Source of the DNA: Roseovarius pelagicus
GTDB lineage: Bacteria > Pseudomonadota > Alphaproteobacteria > Rhodobacterales > Rhodobacteraceae
Reading direction: 5' to 3'
Assembly (NCBI RefSeq): GCF_025639885.1
Contig: NZ_CP106738.1
Coordinates: 1,922,001-1,986,000, forward strand
Length of the DNA stretch: 64,000 nt
In this document: positions 20,339 to 29,185 of the stretch, piece by piece
Position numbering within the stretch: the first letter of the stretch is position 1
Layout of the letters: the number at the start of each line of letters is the position of its first letter
Translations under genes and position numbers: made by a program
Notes under the pieces: model-generated
Told to the model about the DNA's origin: nothing
Databases searched by the model: none
Seen by the model: only the letters and a program-made list of their open reading frames with translations

Positions 20339-20793
20339 TGCTGGACGGGCGTATTCCGCAGGGCGTGACGCCGGACACCCCGTTGGAGGGTGGCGAGCAG
20401 GTACAGCACAGTTTTCACCCCGATCGCGCCACCTATTACCGCGATCACGCTTGGCTGGCCGCCGCAGCAATGGCCATCGGGATGCTGGTGCTGTGGCTGA
20501 TCGGCAATCCGCATGTGTGGACCGGGGCCGTTGGCGGTCTGGCTGCCGTGGCGGTACGCAGTCTCTATGTCGCCTCTGACGAGTTGGCCGCGCGCTGGGA
20601 TCTGACCAACCGTCGCCTGCTGGGCCCAGCCACCCGTGCCGTGCGGCTGGCAGATATTCAGGACCTGCGCACGTTGGGCAGCGCCGTACAGGTCGTGACC
20701 GGCAGCGGTGACAAGCATCTGATAAAATATCAGGCGGATCGCATGGCAACCCACGACCGGATCCGCGCCGCCATGACGGAGGGAACCATATGA
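20338..20793 (+). CDS. Small PH-like (bPH2) membrane protein
   Basis: The 151-residue protein has two hydrophobic helices near residues 40-75 and then a short domain with DELAARWDLTNRRLLGPATRAVRLADIQDLRTLGSAVQVV. This looks like the bacterial PH-2 (DUF304) pattern, in which a helix pair is followed by a strand-rich domain with a 'TNRRLL...I.DI' core. The ATG at 20338 overlaps the previous stop as TGATG; a longer in-frame start upstream would lie in the preceding gene. The end overlaps the next gene by four bases. Confidence 0.68.
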   Translation: MLDGRIPQGVTPDTPLEGGEQVQHSFHPDRATYYRDHAWLAAAAMAIGMLVLWLIGNPHVWTGAVGGLAAVAVRSLYVASDELAARWDLTNRRLLGPATRAVRLADIQDLRTLGSAVQVVTGSGDKHLIKYQADRMATHDRIRAAMTEGTI

Positions 20794-21323
20794 CGGCGGC
20801 AACCGGAGCCGACGGCTGGGCCGGGATATTGGACCCCGGCGAGACGATCCTGTGGCAGGACCGCCCCGATAGCGGATTTACGCTGCGTCCCAGCCAAATC
20901 GGGATCACGCTCTTTGGGATGGCCTTTGCCGGTTTTGCCCTGTTCTGGATGGTGATGGCGTCGCAGGCGGGCGGGGGATTTTGGATGTTTGGCCTGATCC
21001 ATTTCTCGGTCGGTGTCGGTATCATCGCCTCGGCGCTGATGTGGGGACCGTATCGGCGCAGGCATACGTGGTACACGCTGACTGACAGGCGTGCCTTTAT
21101 CGCCACGCACCTGCCGGTGGTCGGCAGACGGTTGAAATCCTATCCGATCACCGAAGACTCGGTTCTGGATTTTCAGAGCGGCGATCTGAGCACGATCATT
21201 TTTCACGATGAACGCAAACGCGGAAAGAACGGATATTACACCGTCAAGATCGGGTTCGAGCGGATCCGCGACGGTGAAAAAGTGTACCGCCTGATGCGCG
21301 ATGCACAGGAACGCGCGACATGA
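20790..21323 (+). CDS. PH-domain-like membrane protein, second copy
   Basis: The 177-residue protein shares the layout of its neighbour: WAGILDPGETILWQDRPD at the start, two hydrophobic helices (about residues 38-85), then TWYTLTDRRAFIATHLPVVGRRLKSYPI, a PH-2-like core. The 'LTDRRA' and 'DPGETILWQ' motifs are typical of bacterial PH-domain membrane proteins. The function is unknown. It sits between pyrB and the dihydroorotase-like gene, with short spacing and overlapping starts on the upstream side, so it is probably co-transcribed with them. Confidence 0.7.
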   Translation: MTAATGADGWAGILDPGETILWQDRPDSGFTLRPSQIGITLFGMAFAGFALFWMVMASQAGGGFWMFGLIHFSVGVGIIASALMWGPYRRRHTWYTLTDRRAFIATHLPVVGRRLKSYPITEDSVLDFQSGDLSTIIFHDERKRGKNGYYTVKIGFERIRDGEKVYRLMRDAQERAT

Positions 21324-21441
21324 GCGGTCTGGGGCGGTTGTGCCCATCACAAACGGCTGGCACACCGCGTCGAATAGCTGCATCAGATGTTCCGGCGGCC
21401 TGTAGCGCGTGGAACAGAACGACGACGAAAGCAAAACCCGT

Positions 21442-22731
21442 ATGACCCAAACCCTGATCACCAATGCCCGCCTGATCGACCCGGATAGCGGCAGCGATAC
21501 CCTTGGGGCGCTGCTGATCGAGGATGGGCTGATCGCGCAGGTCTGTGCCGAGAGCCAACCGGACGCGGTGAGGCACGACGCGCGGGTGATTGACGCGGGC
21601 GGCAAGTGTCTGGCGCCGGGGATCGTCGATATCGGCGTCAAGGTCTGCGAGCCGGGCGAGCGGCACAAGGAAAGCTATCGTTCGGCCGGGCTGGCGGCGG
21701 CGGCGGGCGGGGTGACCACCATCGCCACGCGGCCCGACACCCTGCCGACAATCGACAGCCCCGAGGTGCTGGAATTCGTCGCCCGGCGCGCCAATGAGGC
21801 AGCCCCGGTCAACGTGCTGCCGATGGCGGCGCTGACCAAGGGGCGCGAGGGGCGCGAGATGACCGAAATCGGGTTCCTGATGGATGCGGGCGCGATTGCG
21901 TTCACCGATTGCGATCATGTGGTGCGCAGTACCAAGGTATTTTCCCGTGCGCTGACCTATGCAAGGTCGCTGGGCGCGTTGGTGATCGCGCATCCGCAAG
22001 ACCCCGGCCTGAGCGAAGGGGCGGCGGCCACATCGGGTAAGTTTGCCTCGCTCTACGGTCTGCCAGCGGTGTCGCCAATGGCCGAGCGGATGGGGCTGGA
22101 CCGCGATATTGCGCTGCTGGAAATGACCGGCGCGCGCTATCATGCCGATCAGATCACCACGAGCCGCGCCCTGCCCGCGCTGGAACGGGCCAAGCGCAAC
22201 GGGCTGGACATCACGGCGGGCACGTCGATCCATCACCTGACGCTGAACGAGCTGGATGTCGCGGGCTATCGCACCTTCTTCAAGGTCAAGCCGCCACTGC
22301 GGTCCGAGGACGACCGGCAGGCGGTGATCGAGGCGGTGCGCAGCGGGCTGATCGACACGATCAGTTCGATGCACACACCGCAGGATGAAGAGAGCAAGCG
22401 CCTGCCCTTTGAGGAGGCGGCAAGTGGCGCGGTCGCGCTGGAAACGTTGCTGCCTGCGGCGCTGCGTCTGTATCATTCGGGCGATCTGGATTTGCCGACG
22501 CTGTTCCGCGCGCTCAGCTATAATCCCGCACGGCGGCTGGGGCTGAATTGCGGCCGTCTGGCGGCGGGTGCACCCGCCGATCTGGTGCTGTTCGATCCGA
22601 ACGCGCCGTTCGTCATGGACCGGTTCAAGCTGTTGTCGAAATCCAAGAACACACCGTTTGACGAGGCCCGCATGCAAGGTAAGGTGCGCGCGACATTCGT
22701 TGCAGGCACCCCAGTTTACGAGGCCCCCTGA
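21442..22731 (+). CDS. Inactive dihydroorotase homologue (PyrC'/PyrX type)
   Basis: Overall this is a class I dihydroorotase of 429 residues: GGKCLAPGIVD, CEPGERHKES, AGGVTTIATRPDT, AFTDCDH, AGTSIHHLTLNEL and the C-terminal RLAAGAPADLVLFDP. The metal-binding HxH of active enzymes (DxHVHLREPG) reads DIGVKVCEPG here, with Gly65 and Lys67 in place of the two His. The later catalytic Asp motif TDHAPH reads SSMHTPQ. It is therefore probably catalytically dead and may act, as described for Pseudomonas PyrC', in assembling aspartate carbamoyltransferase. ATG 21442 gives the family start. The stop overlaps plsY. Confidence 0.9.
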   Translation: MTQTLITNARLIDPDSGSDTLGALLIEDGLIAQVCAESQPDAVRHDARVIDAGGKCLAPGIVDIGVKVCEPGERHKESYRSAGLAAAAGGVTTIATRPDTLPTIDSPEVLEFVARRANEAAPVNVLPMAALTKGREGREMTEIGFLMDAGAIAFTDCDHVVRSTKVFSRALTYARSLGALVIAHPQDPGLSEGAAATSGKFASLYGLPAVSPMAERMGLDRDIALLEMTGARYHADQITTSRALPALERAKRNGLDITAGTSIHHLTLNELDVAGYRTFFKVKPPLRSEDDRQAVIEAVRSGLIDTISSMHTPQDEESKRLPFEEAASGAVALETLLPAALRLYHSGDLDLPTLFRALSYNPARRLGLNCGRLAAGAPADLVLFDPNAPFVMDRFKLLSKSKNTPFDEARMQGKVRATFVAGTPVYEAP

Positions 22732-23336
22732 TGCCCCCTATCGAGACCGCCACCGGCGTTTTGCTGCTCTGGGCTGTGATCGGCTATCTGATCGGATCCG
22801 TTCCCTTCGGGATGGTGATCGCGCGGGTGATGGGGCTGGGCAATCTGCGCGATATCGGGTCAGGCAACATCGGCGCGACCAATGTATTGCGCACCGGCAG
22901 CAAGAAGGCCGCGCTAGCCACGCTGATACTGGATGGCGGCAAGGGCGCTGTGGCCGTGTTGCTGGCGCGTTGGCTGGCGGGCGAGGATGCGGCGCAACTA
23001 TCGGGGCTTATGGCGTTTCTCGGGCATTGTTTTCCGGTCTGGCTGGGATTCAAGGGTGGCAAGGGGGTAGCGACGTTCCTAGGGCTGCTGCTGGCCCTGG
23101 CATTTCCCGTCGGGGCGGCCTGCTGTGCCACATGGCTGGTGATGGCGATCGTCACGCGAATGTCGTCCTTTGCCGCGATCGCCGCGGCGGCGACCTCGAC
23201 GATCTGGATGCTGTTTCTGGGCTTTGGTCACATGGTGATCATGGGCGGAATTCTGACGCTGATCGTGTTTATCCGGCACAAGGAGAATATTCGACGCATC
23301 CGGGCCGGAACCGAGCCAAAAATCGGCAAGAAGTGA
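22731..23336 (+). CDS. plsY: Acyl-phosphate glycerol-3-phosphate acyltransferase
   Basis: This integral membrane enzyme transfers an acyl group from acyl-phosphate to glycerol-3-phosphate in the first step of phospholipid synthesis. The 201-residue protein has five or more hydrophobic helices and the three family motifs: GSVPFGMVIA, DIGSGNIGATNVLRTG and GFKGGKGVATFLG. The start overlaps the preceding stop (TGATG), so it ends the pyr block transcript. A REP-like hairpin follows 20 bases after the stop. Confidence 0.96.
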   Translation: MPPIETATGVLLLWAVIGYLIGSVPFGMVIARVMGLGNLRDIGSGNIGATNVLRTGSKKAALATLILDGGKGAVAVLLARWLAGEDAAQLSGLMAFLGHCFPVWLGFKGGKGVATFLGLLLALAFPVGAACCATWLVMAIVTRMSSFAAIAAAATSTIWMLFLGFGHMVIMGGILTLIVFIRHKENIRRIRAGTEPKIGKK

Positions 23337-23356
23337 TCGTGTCGGCGGGCGTCATC

Positions 23357-23385
23357 CGTAAGGTGGGTTTTAAACCCACCCTACG
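23357..23385. repeat. REP-like imperfect palindrome
   Basis: Arms GGTGGGTTT (23362-23370) and AAACCCACC (23372-23380) pair perfectly, and the outer CGTA/TACG extends the stem past one A/C mismatch to 23357-23385. It lies between the convergent plsY and CysQ-type genes and could terminate both transcripts. The GGTGGGTTTnAAACCCACC core followed by CTACG resembles a palindromic repeat that I recall as common in Rhodobacteraceae. Another palindrome ending in CTACG lies at 40604-40625. Confidence 0.7.
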
Positions 23386-24154
23386 CCAATGCGCCCAGAA
23401 GTTCCCTGTGCAATGCCGGGCCGGCGGCAATGACACCGCCCACCTGTGGCACGGCATTGTTGAACCGTAAAACTTCGCCGCGCCGGTCGGACACTTGCGC
23501 GCCCGCCTCGCGCAGGATCAGGTCGCCTGCGGCCACATCCCATTCCCATGTCGGGCGCAGCGTCAGCATCGCGTCAAACCGTCCTTCGGCGACGCAGGCC
23601 AGCCGGTAGGCCAGCGACGGGCGGTAGGCGCGCTGGAACGCGGGAAGGGGTATGCGCCAGTTTTCCGGCGCGTAGGTCGGCTTGGTTCCCAGCACGGTCG
23701 CGCCGTCCATCGCGGCCTGCGCGCTGACCCGGAGCGGCGTGCCGTTCAGCGTTGCACCCTGCCCGGCAGTGGCGGCATAAAGCTTGTCCTTGCGCGGCAG
23801 GTAGATCACAGCCGCCGTGACTACGCCACGCCGTGCAATGGCGATGGAATGCGCCCATGCGCCCGAACCTTCGATGAAGCTGCGTGTGCCGTCTATGGGA
23901 TCAATGATAAAGACATGCTCGGCATCCAGCCGGGCCGGGCTGTCCTCACTCTCTTCTGACAGCCAGCCATAGCCCGGGCGGGCGCGGCGCAGGATCGTCT
24001 CGAGCGTTTCGTTGACCGCGAGATCCGCCTCTGTGACCGGGCCGGCATTGTCCGGCTTGTCCCAACGTTGGGCGGTCTGGCCGGCGTAGCCCTTGGCGAC
24101 CTCGCCCGCGGCCTGCGCAGCGTCTTGCAACAGTTCGAGATCAGGCACCGGCAA
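23381..24154 (-). CDS. Inositol monophosphatase/CysQ-family phosphatase
   Basis: The 257-residue protein is a lithium-sensitive phosphatase of the IMPase/FIG superfamily. The metal site is visible in VTEADLAVN, GWLSEESED, the DPIDGTRSF signature and the C-terminal WEWDVAAGDLI. The sequence fits 3'(2'),5'-bisphosphate nucleotidase (CysQ) better than inositol phosphatase, from the 'YLPRKDKLYAA' region, but this is an inference. Its start overlaps the 3' end of pmbA by 14 bases on the same strand. Confidence 0.88.
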   Translation of the reverse strand: MPVPDLELLQDAAQAAGEVAKGYAGQTAQRWDKPDNAGPVTEADLAVNETLETILRRARPGYGWLSEESEDSPARLDAEHVFIIDPIDGTRSFIEGSGAWAHSIAIARRGVVTAAVIYLPRKDKLYAATAGQGATLNGTPLRVSAQAAMDGATVLGTKPTYAPENWRIPLPAFQRAYRPSLAYRLACVAEGRFDAMLTLRPTWEWDVAAGDLILREAGAQVSDRRGEVLRFNNAVPQVGGVIAAGPALHRELLGALA

Positions 24155-25487
24155 GCGTCAGCCCCTCGACCAGCAGCGATGGCACAACGGATGACAGGTG
24201 GGTGCGCGCATCGTTGGCAGGTATCATGCGCCCCAGAAAATCAGGCAGGCTGCCCGCGATGGTGCATTCGTTTACCGGATAGGCAATCTGCCCCTGTTCG
24301 ACCCAAAAGCCTGCGGCACCGCGCGAATAGTCCCCGGTATTGGGATTGATCGTCGACCCGATCATCGACGTGACCAGCAGACCAGTGCCCATCTGCGCGA
24401 TCAGATCGGCGCGGCTGTGTTCGCTCTGGGTCAGCGCGATGTTCCAATGGCCGGGCGTTGGCGCACCGGAAAGGCGGCGTTTGGCGTTGCCGGTCGGCAC
24501 CATGCCCAGCTGTCGTGCGGTCGCCAGATCAAGTGTCCAGCCTGTTAGCCTGCCGTCCTCGATGATCGCGCGGCGGCGGGTTGGCAACCCTTCGGCATCG
24601 AACATGCCGGAGCTGCGCACACGCACGCGGTGCGGGTCCTCAATCAGCGACAAGGCGGCGGGCAACACCTGATCCCCCAGACGCCCCCGCAACCACGACG
24701 CGCCGCGCGCCACGGCCGAACCATTGGCGGCGCTGAGCAGATGGCCGATCAGCGACGACGAGATGCGTTCGTCAAAGAGCACCGGGTAGGCGCCGGTTGG
24801 AGGTTTGCGCGCGCCCAGTCGCTCTGCTGCGCGGGCACCGGCACGCGCGCCGATGTCCTCGGGGCTGCGCAGGTCGGCGGCAAAGATGCGGGAATCGCCG
24901 TCATTGTCGCGCTCCATGCCCGCCCCTGATCCGGCAATGGCGGTGGTGCCGATATAGCTGTCGGTTCGGGCGTAGCTGGCCGCGAACCCATTGCTCATCG
25001 CGATGTGGATGTCGCGCGTTTCATAGGCGGCGGTGGCCGACTGGCATTGGGTGATACCGTCAACGCCCAGCGCCGCCGCCTCGGCACCGGCGGCACGGTC
25101 CTGCAACGTGGTCGGGGCCGGCTCTGGTGCGGGGTCGACCAGTTCCAGCGTGTCGATGTTCCAGCCCGTCGCCAGTTGGGAGGGCTCGGCAAGGCCGATA
25201 TAGGGGTCTTCGGGGGCCTCTCGGGCCATGGCGACGGCACGTTCGGCAAGGATCGTGATAGTGTCAGGGCGGATGTCAGAGGACGAAATGCTGGCCTGTC
25301 TCTGACCGACCAGCACGCGCAGACCCAAATCGACCGCCTCGGCACGTTCGGCATGTTCCAGCGCGCCACCGCGCATTTCGACCACGTTCGAGCGGCCATA
25401 CTGGACCAGCACATCGGCGGCATCCGCCCCGGCGCGGTGCGCGGCGTCCAGCAACATCTGGGTCAGGTCGGTGGTGGTCTGGGTCAT
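24141..25487 (-). CDS. pmbA: Metalloprotease-related protein PmbA (TldE)
   Basis: TldD and PmbA form a heterodimeric protease in which TldD holds the zinc; the complex matures peptides such as microcins and helps degrade antitoxins. This 448-residue protein has the PmbA features VVEMRGGALEHAERAEAVDLGLRV near the N-terminus, the SSSDIRPD segment and the C-terminal GSTINPNTGDYSRGAAGFWVE. There is no HExxxH zinc motif, as expected for the PmbA half; tldD is not in this window. It is divergent from the GFA gene. Confidence 0.93.
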   Translation of the reverse strand: MTQTTTDLTQMLLDAAHRAGADAADVLVQYGRSNVVEMRGGALEHAERAEAVDLGLRVLVGQRQASISSSDIRPDTITILAERAVAMAREAPEDPYIGLAEPSQLATGWNIDTLELVDPAPEPAPTTLQDRAAGAEAAALGVDGITQCQSATAAYETRDIHIAMSNGFAASYARTDSYIGTTAIAGSGAGMERDNDGDSRIFAADLRSPEDIGARAGARAAERLGARKPPTGAYPVLFDERISSSLIGHLLSAANGSAVARGASWLRGRLGDQVLPAALSLIEDPHRVRVRSSGMFDAEGLPTRRRAIIEDGRLTGWTLDLATARQLGMVPTGNAKRRLSGAPTPGHWNIALTQSEHSRADLIAQMGTGLLVTSMIGSTINPNTGDYSRGAAGFWVEQGQIAYPVNECTIAGSLPDFLGRMIPANDARTHLSSVVPSLLVEGLTLAGA

Positions 25488-25608
25488 TTTGACGGCTCCG
25501 CAGTTGGGTCAGAGGTAGCCCTCAGGCCCGGCAGGTGCAAGGGCGCACACTTGACGGCGGACATGCGACCTGCTGCACTCTGACGACGTAATCCAGAGGA
25601 GGGGTGAC

Positions 25609-26007
25609 ATGCCGAAAACCTATCAAGGCGGGTGCCTGTGCGGCAACGTGCGGTTCGCGGCCAAGGGCCCGGCAGGTAATCCGCATACATGCGCCTGCAA
25701 GATGTGTCAGCGCCACAGCGGCGCACCGATCACGGCATGGGTGGAATTTCCGGCAAGTTGCGTCGCATGGACCGGGCCGGGCGGCGCACCGCGCCTGTGG
25801 CGGTCGTCAGAGATTTCCAGCCGGGCATTCTGCCCCGATTGCGGCAGTTCACTGGGTGCCGTGGACGACGCCCCGGTGGTCGCGTTGCTGTTGGGGTGTT
25901 TCGATCAGGCGGGTCGGGCCGAACTGGCCCCGCAATCGCAGTCATTTCGCGCACGCGCACCAAAGTGGGTGCATGTTGATCAGGCACCCAAAAGCCAAAC
26001 CGCGTGA
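25609..26007 (+). CDS. GFA family zinc protein
   Basis: The 132-residue protein carries the glutathione-dependent formaldehyde-activating enzyme fold. Its zinc cysteines are in GGCLCGNVRF, CACKMCQRHSGAP and AFCPDCGSSLG. Such small proteins are widespread, and most have no proven formaldehyde activity, so the substrate is open. AGGAGG lies six bases before the ATG. A hairpin that probably serves the convergent DUF2125 gene begins right after the stop. Confidence 0.92.
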   Translation: MPKTYQGGCLCGNVRFAAKGPAGNPHTCACKMCQRHSGAPITAWVEFPASCVAWTGPGGAPRLWRSSEISSRAFCPDCGSSLGAVDDAPVVALLLGCFDQAGRAELAPQSQSFRARAPKWVHVDQAPKSQTA

Positions 26008-26038
26008 AAAAGCCGCCGACCCCAAAGGACCGGCGGCT
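26007..26038 (-). terminator. Rho-independent terminator for the DUF2125 gene
   Basis: Arms AGCCGCCG (26011-26018) and CGGCGGCT (26031-26038) form an eight-base GC-rich stem with a 12-base loop. Read on the minus strand, the stem is followed by a run of T (AAAA on the plus strand before 26011). This suits the end of the minus-strand gene whose stop is at 26061. It may also weakly stop the GFA transcript. Confidence 0.72.
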
Positions 26039-26060
26039 GATTTCTGCGAAACTCTGAACG

Positions 26061-27575
26061 TTACTTCAGCCGTTGACCGTTGGCCGTAATGCCGCCGCTC
26101 TCGGTGAATTCGATCTTGGATTTCAGCGTATCCTCGCCGTCGCCCGGTACTGCGAACAGGCCCAGCATCATCCGTGCACCCATCGCCTGATCCTCTGGGA
26201 CAAAGCCCATCGCAACCAGTTTATCGAGCAGTCCATTGCCGCCGGACAGGGCCAGATTGACCTCGCCGACCGGCTTTGGCATGCCTTCGTAGCTGGTCAG
26301 ATCGGTGTTATCGAACACGAAATCACCGGTGCCTGTCAGCTCTGCCCCGACGAGGCTGACCGTCAGGTCATTCACCGTCAGCGCGTTCAGTTCACCGGGT
26401 ATTTCGCCACCGCCGCCTGCGCTCTCCATGGCTTCGGCATCCAGCAGGTCAAGGAACAGTTTGGCCATGCCGGACACATCCAATGCAATGGTCGCCGGAT
26501 CACGCGGCAGTTGCGCCGCCGGATCGAAGATGCCCCAGATCATGTCGCTCATGGTGAAATCGCTCAGCATGAGGGCCAGACCGAATTCCTGTTCTTCATC
26601 CCTCTTGGACACCGGCATCAACAGGTCAAAGCCGAATTCAGCCATCGACATTGCCACCGGGAACGGAATTTCCCCGCCAGCCAGTTCAACGGTCAACTCG
26701 TCCGAGCCGAGCCCGTATTTGATGCCATTCTCGCTGAGCGCGACAACGAACGACCCGCCTTTGCTGGTGGTTTTGCCCTGTGTGACATTGCCACGATCGC
26801 TGAAGTTGAAGTTCATCTGGCCGGGGCCGAATTCATAACCACCATCAACCGCGAACCCGGCTTTGACCGCCGCGCCCATATCTTCCATGTCCATTTCCAT
26901 GGGCATTTCGGTGACAGCCTCCATCGCCATGCTGGCGGTGCCACCATTGACCACGAAATGTGACTCACTGTTGTCCGGGTCGGTCAGGTTGAACGCGTAG
27001 CTGACTGCGCCGGTCAGGATTTTCTGCGCGTTGCTGCGCAAGTTACCTGTGGCCATCCGTGAATTGCCCGAAACATCGGCCATCGTGATCTCGGCAGTGC
27101 CGATGTCGATGTTTTCACCATCTGCGGTGAGGCCGGTCAGCACCATCCCGATGGACGCCGCCGAATAGGTGTAGGTCATGTCGTTGGGATCACCCGCGAC
27201 AACCATGTTCAGACCTTGGCTCAGATAGTCGATCCCGACCTCGAATTCGGCACCGTCGCCGATCGTTATCGGCAGTTGCGCGGGCACCGAAATCGCCACT
27301 GTGCCGTCGCCATTGTCGGTCAAAGTCATCTCGGACATGGTGATCGTCAGGGACATTTCCTCTTCCGGGATCGGAAAGGTCATGGCGATGTCCGATACGG
27401 TCAGATCGCTGCCGCTCTGACTGGTTTCGGCAGTCACCTCGTAGCCGAAACCGTCCATATAGGCCTGCCAGTCGTCCCAGACCTGCTGCGCCGTTACATC
27501 TGCAAATGCCGCACTACCCGTCATCAAAATCGCTGCAGCGGCGACCGCGCCGCCTGTGTGTCTATAGGTGCCCAT
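26061..27575 (-). CDS. DUF2125-domain secreted protein
   Basis: The 504-residue protein starts with a signal peptide (AVAAAAILMTGSAAFA) and continues with a strand-rich, Asp/Glu/Thr-rich mature region in which repeated 'MTFPIP', 'VSDIAM' and 'NDMTYTYSA' stretches occur. This matches alphaproteobacterial DUF2125 proteins, which are of unknown function and presumably periplasmic or outer-membrane-associated. It is a single gene with its own terminator at 26007-26038 and is divergent from the SDR gene. No catalytic motif is visible. Confidence 0.8.
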   Translation of the reverse strand: MGTYRHTGGAVAAAAILMTGSAAFADVTAQQVWDDWQAYMDGFGYEVTAETSQSGSDLTVSDIAMTFPIPEEEMSLTITMSEMTLTDNGDGTVAISVPAQLPITIGDGAEFEVGIDYLSQGLNMVVAGDPNDMTYTYSAASIGMVLTGLTADGENIDIGTAEITMADVSGNSRMATGNLRSNAQKILTGAVSYAFNLTDPDNSESHFVVNGGTASMAMEAVTEMPMEMDMEDMGAAVKAGFAVDGGYEFGPGQMNFNFSDRGNVTQGKTTSKGGSFVVALSENGIKYGLGSDELTVELAGGEIPFPVAMSMAEFGFDLLMPVSKRDEEQEFGLALMLSDFTMSDMIWGIFDPAAQLPRDPATIALDVSGMAKLFLDLLDAEAMESAGGGGEIPGELNALTVNDLTVSLVGAELTGTGDFVFDNTDLTSYEGMPKPVGEVNLALSGGNGLLDKLVAMGFVPEDQAMGARMMLGLFAVPGDGEDTLKSKIEFTESGGITANGQRLK

Positions 27576-27715
27576 AATGAACCCTTCTGATGTAAAATAA
27601 CCCCGGGTAGCTTCGGCTTATATGCCATCTGGGTCAAGTGTCCTTCTGGCTGGACCCCGGGGGGCACTCCATTTACGACAGACGCCAAATCAATGCCGAC
27701 AGGAGGTTTCGACCC

Positions 27716-28474
27716 GTGACAGACAATAGTATGACCGGCAAAACCGTTTTGATCACCGGCGCGAGCCGCGGCATCGGCGCCGCCGCTGCGCGGATATTTG
27801 CCGACGCGGGCGCGAACCTGCTGCTGCTGGCCCGCAGCGTCGATGCGATCGGCGAACTGGCCGCGGAGATCGGACCGCAAGCCCGCGCGTTGACTTGCGA
27901 TGTCAGCCACTACGGCGACATGCAAGCGGCGGTACAGGCGGCGCTGGACGCGTTCGGCAGTGTCGATGTCCTGATCGGCAATGCCGGCGTGATCGAGCCG
28001 ATTGCGTCACTGTCCGCCTCGGATCCCGAGGACTGGGGCCGGGTGATCGATATCAATCTCAAGGGTGTTTATCACGGCATGCGTGCCGCAATGCCGGTGA
28101 TGCAGGCGGCGGGCGGCGGCACGATCCTGACCATTTCATCGGGTGCCGCGCATCGTGCGCTGGATGGCTGGAGTCACTACTGCACGTCCAAGGCCGGGGC
28201 GGCGATGCTGACCCAAAGCGCGCATCTGGAGGGGGCAGACCACGGGCTGCGGGTGATGGGGCTGTCACCCGGCACCGTTGCCACCCAGATGCAGCACGAG
28301 ATCAAGGCCAGCGGCATCAATCCGGTCAGCGCGCTGGACTGGTCCGACCATGTTCCCGCCGACTGGCCAGCACGGGCGTTGCTGTGGATGTGCAGCCCGG
28401 CCAGCGATGAGTTTCTGGGCCAGGAGATTTCGCTGCGCGATGCCGATATCCGCAAGAAAGTCGGCCTGACATGA
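27716..28474 (+). CDS. Short-chain dehydrogenase/reductase
   Basis: The 252-residue NAD(P)-dependent oxidoreductase has the Rossmann motif TGASRGIG at residues 14-21, the NAG motif in IGNAGVIEP, the active-site Ser in TISSGAA and the YxxxK catalytic pair as YCTSK. The GTG at 27716 is chosen because AGGAGG at 27701-27706 is spaced nine bases upstream. The substrate is unknown. The end overlaps the crotonase gene by four bases, so both may act on the same acyl-CoA or hydroxy-acid substrate. Confidence 0.92.
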   Translation: MTDNSMTGKTVLITGASRGIGAAAARIFADAGANLLLLARSVDAIGELAAEIGPQARALTCDVSHYGDMQAAVQAALDAFGSVDVLIGNAGVIEPIASLSASDPEDWGRVIDINLKGVYHGMRAAMPVMQAAGGGTILTISSGAAHRALDGWSHYCTSKAGAAMLTQSAHLEGADHGLRVMGLSPGTVATQMQHEIKASGINPVSALDWSDHVPADWPARALLWMCSPASDEFLGQEISLRDADIRKKVGLT

Positions 28475-29079
28475 TCGATCTGGACAAATCAGACGGCGTC
28501 TGGACCGTCACGATCAACCGCCCGGACAAGGCGAACTCGCTGACCGGCGAGATGCTGACCGAACTGGCCGAAATCGCCGAAGACGCACAAGATGCCCGCG
28601 TGGTGATCCTGACAGGCGCGGGCCGCGTCTTTAGCGCCGGGGCCGATCTGGAGGCCGCGCGCAAGGGGCTTGCCACCAGCCCCGAATGGGAACGTCTGTC
28701 TGGCGCCATCGCGGCATTGCCCGGCCTCAGCATCGCGGCGCTGAACGGGACCGTTGCGGGGGGCGCGATGGGTATGGTGCTGGCCTGTGACCTGCGCATC
28801 GCGGTGCCGGGGGCAAAGATATTCTACCCGGTGATGAAGCTCGGCTTCTTGCCGCAACCCTCGGACCCGGCGCGCCTGTCGGCATTGGTCGGCCCGGCGC
28901 GCGCCAAGCTGATCCTGATGGCCGGTCAAAAGATTGATGCACAAACTGCCGGACGCTGGGGGCTGATAAATGCGCTATGTGCCCCCGAGGCATTGATGTC
29001 CACGGCACATGCCCTCGCGGCTGACACATTGGGCGCGAAGCCGGAACATGCGGCGGCGATCAAAGCGCTGATACCCTGA
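28471..29079 (+). CDS. Enoyl-CoA hydratase/isomerase family protein (short crotonase)
   Basis: This 202-residue protein is shorter than usual (about 255-260) for crotonases. It keeps the core: VTINRPDKANSL, the oxyanion-hole region FSAGADLEAAR and AALNGTVAGGAMGMVLACDLRIA. The typical catalytic Glu of hydratases cannot be assigned: the segment after the second oxyanion loop reads FYPVMKLGFLPQP. It may be an isomerase or hydrolase. The C-terminal trimerisation helices are truncated. It is translationally coupled to the SDR gene. Confidence 0.85.
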   Translation: MIDLDKSDGVWTVTINRPDKANSLTGEMLTELAEIAEDAQDARVVILTGAGRVFSAGADLEAARKGLATSPEWERLSGAIAALPGLSIAALNGTVAGGAMGMVLACDLRIAVPGAKIFYPVMKLGFLPQPSDPARLSALVGPARAKLILMAGQKIDAQTAGRWGLINALCAPEALMSTAHALAADTLGAKPEHAAAIKALIP

Positions 29080-29122
29080 GCGGTTTTAGTATCCTACCTT
29101 CTTCTTGCCGGAAAATATCCGG

Positions 29123-29144
29123 CCTTATGTATCAAACGCACCAA
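29123..29144 (+). repeat. Left 22-bp inverted repeat of the islet
   Basis: The arm begins CCTTATGTATC and ends CGCACCAA. Its exact reverse complement lies at 30325-30346. It is separated by two bases from the direct-repeat copy AAAATATCC at 29112-29120. Confidence 0.9.
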
Positions 29145-29185
29145 GCCGGGTGTGAGCGATGATTAAGTTAATCGCGCTGGTATTT

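Noticed and set aside
21244..22677. A 477-codon minus-strand frame opposite the dihydroorotase-like gene
   Set aside because: It is the complement of a gene with clear family motifs; composition is biased to Arg, His and Gln, and there is no ribosome site or family similarity.
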